In this document: one piece after another, positions 5,887-7,965 of the stretch
How positions within the stretch are numbered: position 1 is the stretch's first letter
How the letters are laid out: each line of letters starts with the position of its first letter
Source: Promethearchaeota archaeon
GTDB taxonomy: Archaea; Asgardarchaeota; Lokiarchaeia; Sigynarchaeales; SOKP01
DNA length: 7,965 nucleotides
Direction of reading: 5' to 3'
NCBI GenBank assembly: GCA_016839845.1
Contig: JAEOTL010000159.1
Span: forward strand, 1-7,965
The notes under the pieces: generated by a model
What the model was told of the DNA's origin: nothing
The model's database searches: none
Seen by the model: only the letters and a program-made list of their open reading frames with translations
Position numbers and translations under genes: made by a program

Positions 5887-5897
5887 GAGGTCGTGGG
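5887..5897 (+). repeat. tRNA variable/T-arm fragment
   Basis: GAGGTCGTGGG is identical to tRNA bases 96-106. With the fragment at 5856-5865 it suggests att remnants on the right of the perfect attR as well. Confidence 0.35.
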
Positions 5898-5907
5898 GAT
5901 AAAAGAC

Positions 5908-5954
5908 CTTTCAACTATTCACAGGATATTTATAAGCCACAGGATAGTTGAAAG
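5908..5954. repeat. 11-bp inverted repeat
   Basis: CTTTCAACTAT (5908-5918) and ATAGTTGAAAG (5944-5954) are perfect reverse complements around a 25-base loop that contains CACAGGAT and CCACAGGAT. It lies about 80 bases before the operon promoter, so an operator or a structured site is possible. Confidence 0.45.
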
Positions 5955-5970
5955 CCATTACGCACCTAGA

Positions 5971-5981
5971 AAAACCGTTTG
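5971..5981 (+). repeat. AAAACCGTTTG motif, copy 4
   Basis: Exact copy of the word at 719-729 and 3379-3389. This one lies 53 bases before the extended -10 of the PD-(D/E)XK operon. Confidence 0.4.
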
Positions 5982-6015
5982 ATGTTTGTCAAGTTGTTTT
6001 ATTCAAAAATACCAA

Positions 6016-6042
6016 TTGTTTTTATTTAGTCTGTGCTATAGT
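6016..6042 (+). promoter_or_regulatory. Promoter of the PD-(D/E)XK operon
   Basis: Extended -10: TG at 6034-6035 followed by TATAGT (6037-6042). TTGTTT at 6016-6021 may be the -35, with a short 15-base spacer. The words TTGTTTTATT and TTGTTTTTATT repeat just upstream. The predicted leader of about 60 bases reaches the ATG at 6111. Confidence 0.55.
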
Positions 6043-6110
6043 CTTTATACGCACAAGAAATCAAAAATTTTTCATCATTCAATCCAAAAAAATCAACCGA
6101 ATAGGTAGAA

Positions 6111-6869
6111 ATGTATATCGCTGAAATCAGAGGGAAAATACCAAGTGAATTCGAATATAAAGAAGACGTGCTCACTTCAAACGTTTTCTCTTTCTTTAAA
6201 TATGCATCCAGAGCAATATTTCTTGGTCCTTTTTTAGAAATGCTGGGAGTACACGCATCTAAGAAGGACCTGGAGGAAGCAGAATTTATTTTCTGGCCAA
6301 CGTACGAAGATGGCACAGAACCAGATGTGGTTATCCTCGTCGGTGATCATTATGTGCTCATTGAAGCGAAATACACATCAGGTTTCGGGCAAGAAACAAA
6401 AAACAGTGCGCACCAGTTGTATCGGGAAAATCTGCAGGGGTCTTTTGCAGCGAAAGCCTTAGGCAAACACTTTAAATTAGTAGCTCTAACCAATGATGTT
6501 TTTATTAACGAAATCATTTACCCGGATATTGACGCTGACCTAATGGTGAATATTATATTTATCAACTGGCAAAGTATTACTTATCTAATCGAGGCAGTAC
6601 TCAACACAGACGAAATTATGACGAAAAGAGATCACTTATTGGCAGGTGATCTACATGAACTTTTAATCAAAAAAGGTCTGCGATCTTTTGAAGGAATCGA
6701 ACCACTTGAAAAAATAAATACCGTTAATTACCAAGCTGAAGAATTATTTTATCAATTTAAGACCTCCAGATATTACGGTGAATTTCAAGGATTTTTAAAT
6801 CGACTACTGGAAGAAGATGGTATCGATAAACAAAAAGAAATCATTTTCTGGAAAGGGACCTATGAGTAA
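6111..6869 (+). CDS. PD-(D/E)XK nuclease-like protein
   Basis: The 252-residue protein shows the PD-(D/E)XK nuclease core. An N-terminal helix carries E18 (KEDVLTSNVFSFFKY). EPDVVIL supplies the metal-binding D72, YVLIEAKY supplies E85 and K87, and the following helix has Q102 and Y104 (HQLYREN), as often seen in restriction-like families. After residue 160 the protein is helical and I recognise no second domain. It probably cleaves DNA, alone or with the product of the next gene, whose ATG overlaps this gene's stop by 8 bases. The start ATG 6111 is preceded by a weak AGGTAG. A nuclease and a co-translated unknown partner beside a tRNA insertion hotspot fit a restriction or anti-phage module; no methylase, helicase or ATPase accompanies them. 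Confidence 0.78.
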   Translation: MYIAEIRGKIPSEFEYKEDVLTSNVFSFFKYASRAIFLGPFLEMLGVHASKKDLEEAEFIFWPTYEDGTEPDVVILVGDHYVLIEAKYTSGFGQETKNSAHQLYRENLQGSFAAKALGKHFKLVALTNDVFINEIIYPDIDADLMVNIIFINWQSITYLIEAVLNTDEIMTKRDHLLAGDLHELLIKKGLRSFEGIEPLEKINTVNYQAEELFYQFKTSRYYGEFQGFLNRLLEEDGIDKQKEIIFWKGTYE

Positions 6870-7467
6870 AAGCGAAGTAATCAAGAATACATATAATGCT
6901 TTTGAGTTTGTTGAAAAATTGTACTTAGAATCAACCTACTTGATCAAAGAGATCGAAGGGATGCTCGCGCAGGAACCGGAGGAGTTCGTGATCGGCAGAC
7001 CAAGAGGGTATCAAGTTACTGCAATGAACTCTAATGGATTAGAGCAAAAACTTGTTTCCTATTGGATGACAAAGAAATTGAGTGTATTCTTTGTGCCAAA
7101 AGATATGGTCAAAACTGGGAAGAGAAGCCAAACTATTACAACAATTGAGAAGGGGAAGAAAGTCTTTTATTTACGCATTCTTCTACATGGCGATGAGATT
7201 AAAGAACCGGAGATATGGGCAGGCGTGATATACGATTTTAGTGATAAATATAAACCTGAAAAACCAAGGAAATTTGAAGAAATTATGATGTCATTCGAAT
7301 CGTATGAAAAAACCTATTTCGCTGGTTTTCCAAAAGTAGAATATGAAGATGCGTACATAAAATTTAAAGGAAATTTTATTTCCAATCATTTATATAACAT
7401 AAATACAAGCGAGGATATCAAGGTAAAAATAATTGATCCCGCATTAACGTTTTTCAGGAATGAATGA
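6862..7467 (+). CDS. Unrecognised partner of the PD-(D/E)XK protein
   Basis: I do not recognise this 201-residue protein. I chose ATG at 6862 because it overlaps the upstream stop as ATGAGTAA, a usual arrangement for translational coupling, with AAAGGG just upstream; an in-frame extension to 6817 would lie inside the nuclease gene. Residues 1-45 look helical and acidic (FEFVEKLYLESTYLIKEIEG). The rest is mixed beta/alpha with a basic stretch (MTKKLSVFFVPKDMVKTGKR) and no membrane segment, signal peptide or metal motif. Such a soluble partner could be a specificity, sensing or inhibitory subunit of the nuclease; that is inference from the coupling only. Confidence 0.75.
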   Translation: MSKSEVIKNTYNAFEFVEKLYLESTYLIKEIEGMLAQEPEEFVIGRPRGYQVTAMNSNGLEQKLVSYWMTKKLSVFFVPKDMVKTGKRSQTITTIEKGKKVFYLRILLHGDEIKEPEIWAGVIYDFSDKYKPEKPRKFEEIMMSFESYEKTYFAGFPKVEYEDAYIKFKGNFISNHLYNINTSEDIKVKIIDPALTFFRNE

Positions 7468-7500
7468 CCAACATTTAATAGGAATACGATTTGTACACCT

Positions 7501-7526
7501 TAGACCAGCAGCGCGCTGTTGGCCTA
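7501..7526. terminator. Convergent intergenic hairpin
   Basis: TAG-A-CCAGCAGC, GC, GCTGTTGG-C-CTA folds back on itself with one A-C mismatch and one G-T pair over 26 bases. It lies between two convergent genes and includes the hydrolase stop codon. It lacks a T tract, so termination is likely but unproved. Confidence 0.5.
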
Positions 7527-7965
7527 CTGCGAAATAAACGCTATGACTTCTTTCCACCAAGGCAGTTCTGCCTCAACCGACACCTCGTTATGTCTCACAC
7601 CTTCAAACAACCATAGTTTTTTCTTTGCCGTTATTGAATCATACAGTTTTTTACCGTGCCGCACTGGAATAACCTCATCGTTTTCAGCGAGTAAGACAGC
7701 AATATTCCCTTCAAATCCTTGAAGATTATCAATGTTGTTGTATTTGTCCAGAACAAACCAAAGCGCTGGAAGATACCAGTAGTGTGTTTGAGCCAAATTC
7801 GGCAGCGAATCCCAGGGAAGAAATAGGACCACTCCTTTTATGGGAATGTCAGTTTTATTTACAGCACTGGAAACGACTCCACATCCCAGCGACTCACCCC
7901 AAAGGAACAGCGGCCCCCCAAACTCTTGATAGGCAAGTCTTATCGTTTCAAGCGCATCCTTTACC
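7524..7965 (-). CDS. Alpha/beta hydrolase, C-terminal part (runs off the edge)
   Basis: The frame stays open from TAG at 7524-7526 to the window edge, 146 visible residues, so the N-terminus lies outside. The catalytic triad of an alpha/beta hydrolase can be read in order: the nucleophile elbow GESLG (Ser25 of the visible part, after a PLFLW strand), Asp96 in LLAENDEVIP, and His125 in EGVRHNE. The end, ELPWWKEVIAFIS, is the usual last helix. This resembles serine aminopeptidase S33 / BEM46-like or YfhR-like esterases of broad function; the substrate cannot be told. An internal GTG at 7832 is not the start, because the GESLG motif lies upstream of it. Probably a chromosomal gene outside the island. 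Confidence 0.88.
   Translation of the reverse strand, partial: VKDALETIRLAYQEFGGPLFLWGESLGCGVVSSAVNKTDIPIKGVVLFLPWDSLPNLAQTHYWYLPALWFVLDKYNNIDNLQGFEGNIAVLLAENDEVIPVRHGKKLYDSITAKKKLWLFEGVRHNEVSVEAELPWWKEVIAFISQ

Larger units (their letters stand above)
5783..5938 (+). repeat. Imperfect 38-bp direct repeats with AAAAGACCTT
   Basis: Copies 5795-5832 and 5901-5938 match at 31 of 38 positions without gaps. Both begin AAAAGACCTT and contain CACAGGAT. The 10-base head occurs a third time at 5783-5792. The second copy is the left side of the inverted repeat at 5908-5954. Function unknown; ATCCACA and ATTCACA inside them loosely resemble DnaA boxes. Confidence 0.5.
5538..6110. other. Gene-free right junction of the island and operon leader
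   Basis: No gene is supported. A 17-codon frame at 5556-5609 (MEERFIYLVLLESFHNP, preceded by GAGAAAGG) ends at a TGA inside attR and could be the start of a gene cut by the insertion. After attR come the palindromic terminator (5641-5671), a hairpin GAGAATG/CATTCTC (5676-5700), the 38-base imperfect repeats, two tRNA fragments, and the promoter of the operon beginning at 6111. Confidence 0.5.

Noticed and set aside
7519..7722. Plus-strand frame opposite the hydrolase
   Set aside because: Antisense shadow of a gene with a clear catalytic triad.
1..7965. CRISPR array, rRNA or complete insertion sequence
   Set aside because: No regularly spaced repeats, rRNA-like sequence or transposase frame was seen on either strand.

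Overview
The window is an AT-rich bacterial accessory region organised around a tRNA gene. I cannot assign the organism. Genes are compact and several have Shine-Dalgarno sites. TAA, TAG and TGA all read as stops. The tRNA has anticodon CAC (Val) and no encoded CCA, which argues against enterobacteria and would fit, for example, a Patescibacteria-like genome, but nothing here proves that.

Left and centre (1-5638): a tRNA-Val gene (53-126) with an extended -10 promoter. The last 37 bases of this tRNA, beginning just after the anticodon, recur exactly at 5602-5638. The 5.5 kb between the copies is therefore a genomic island inserted in the tRNA gene, with attL and attR at its ends. It carries no integrase, so it looks like a CIME (cis-mobilisable element) or a satellite that needs a recombinase in trans. 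Weaker tRNA fragments at 252-274, 2130-2147, 2201-2220, 5856-5865 and 5887-5897 suggest repeated insertion and decay at the same tRNA.

The cargo begins on the minus strand with two small membrane-protein genes and a pentapeptide-repeat protein. A plus-strand small membrane ORF then runs into a 5'-truncated DUF262-HNH nuclease gene. Next come a minus-strand class III nucleotide cyclase-like protein and, divergent from it, a HEFGH zinc-protease-like protein. A cyclase beside a possible effector recalls Pycsar-type anti-phage signalling, but the partner is not a known Pycsar effector type, so this pair is one candidate for an undescribed system.

Right (5639-7965): a strong palindromic terminator follows attR, probably the tRNA's original terminator. 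A gene-free stretch with long imperfect repeats and more tRNA fragments comes next. It is followed by a tightly coupled two-gene operon (6111-7467): a PD-(D/E)XK nuclease-like protein and a 201-residue protein I do not recognise, a second candidate defence module. A convergent hairpin separates this operon from a minus-strand alpha/beta hydrolase that runs off the right edge and is probably chromosomal.
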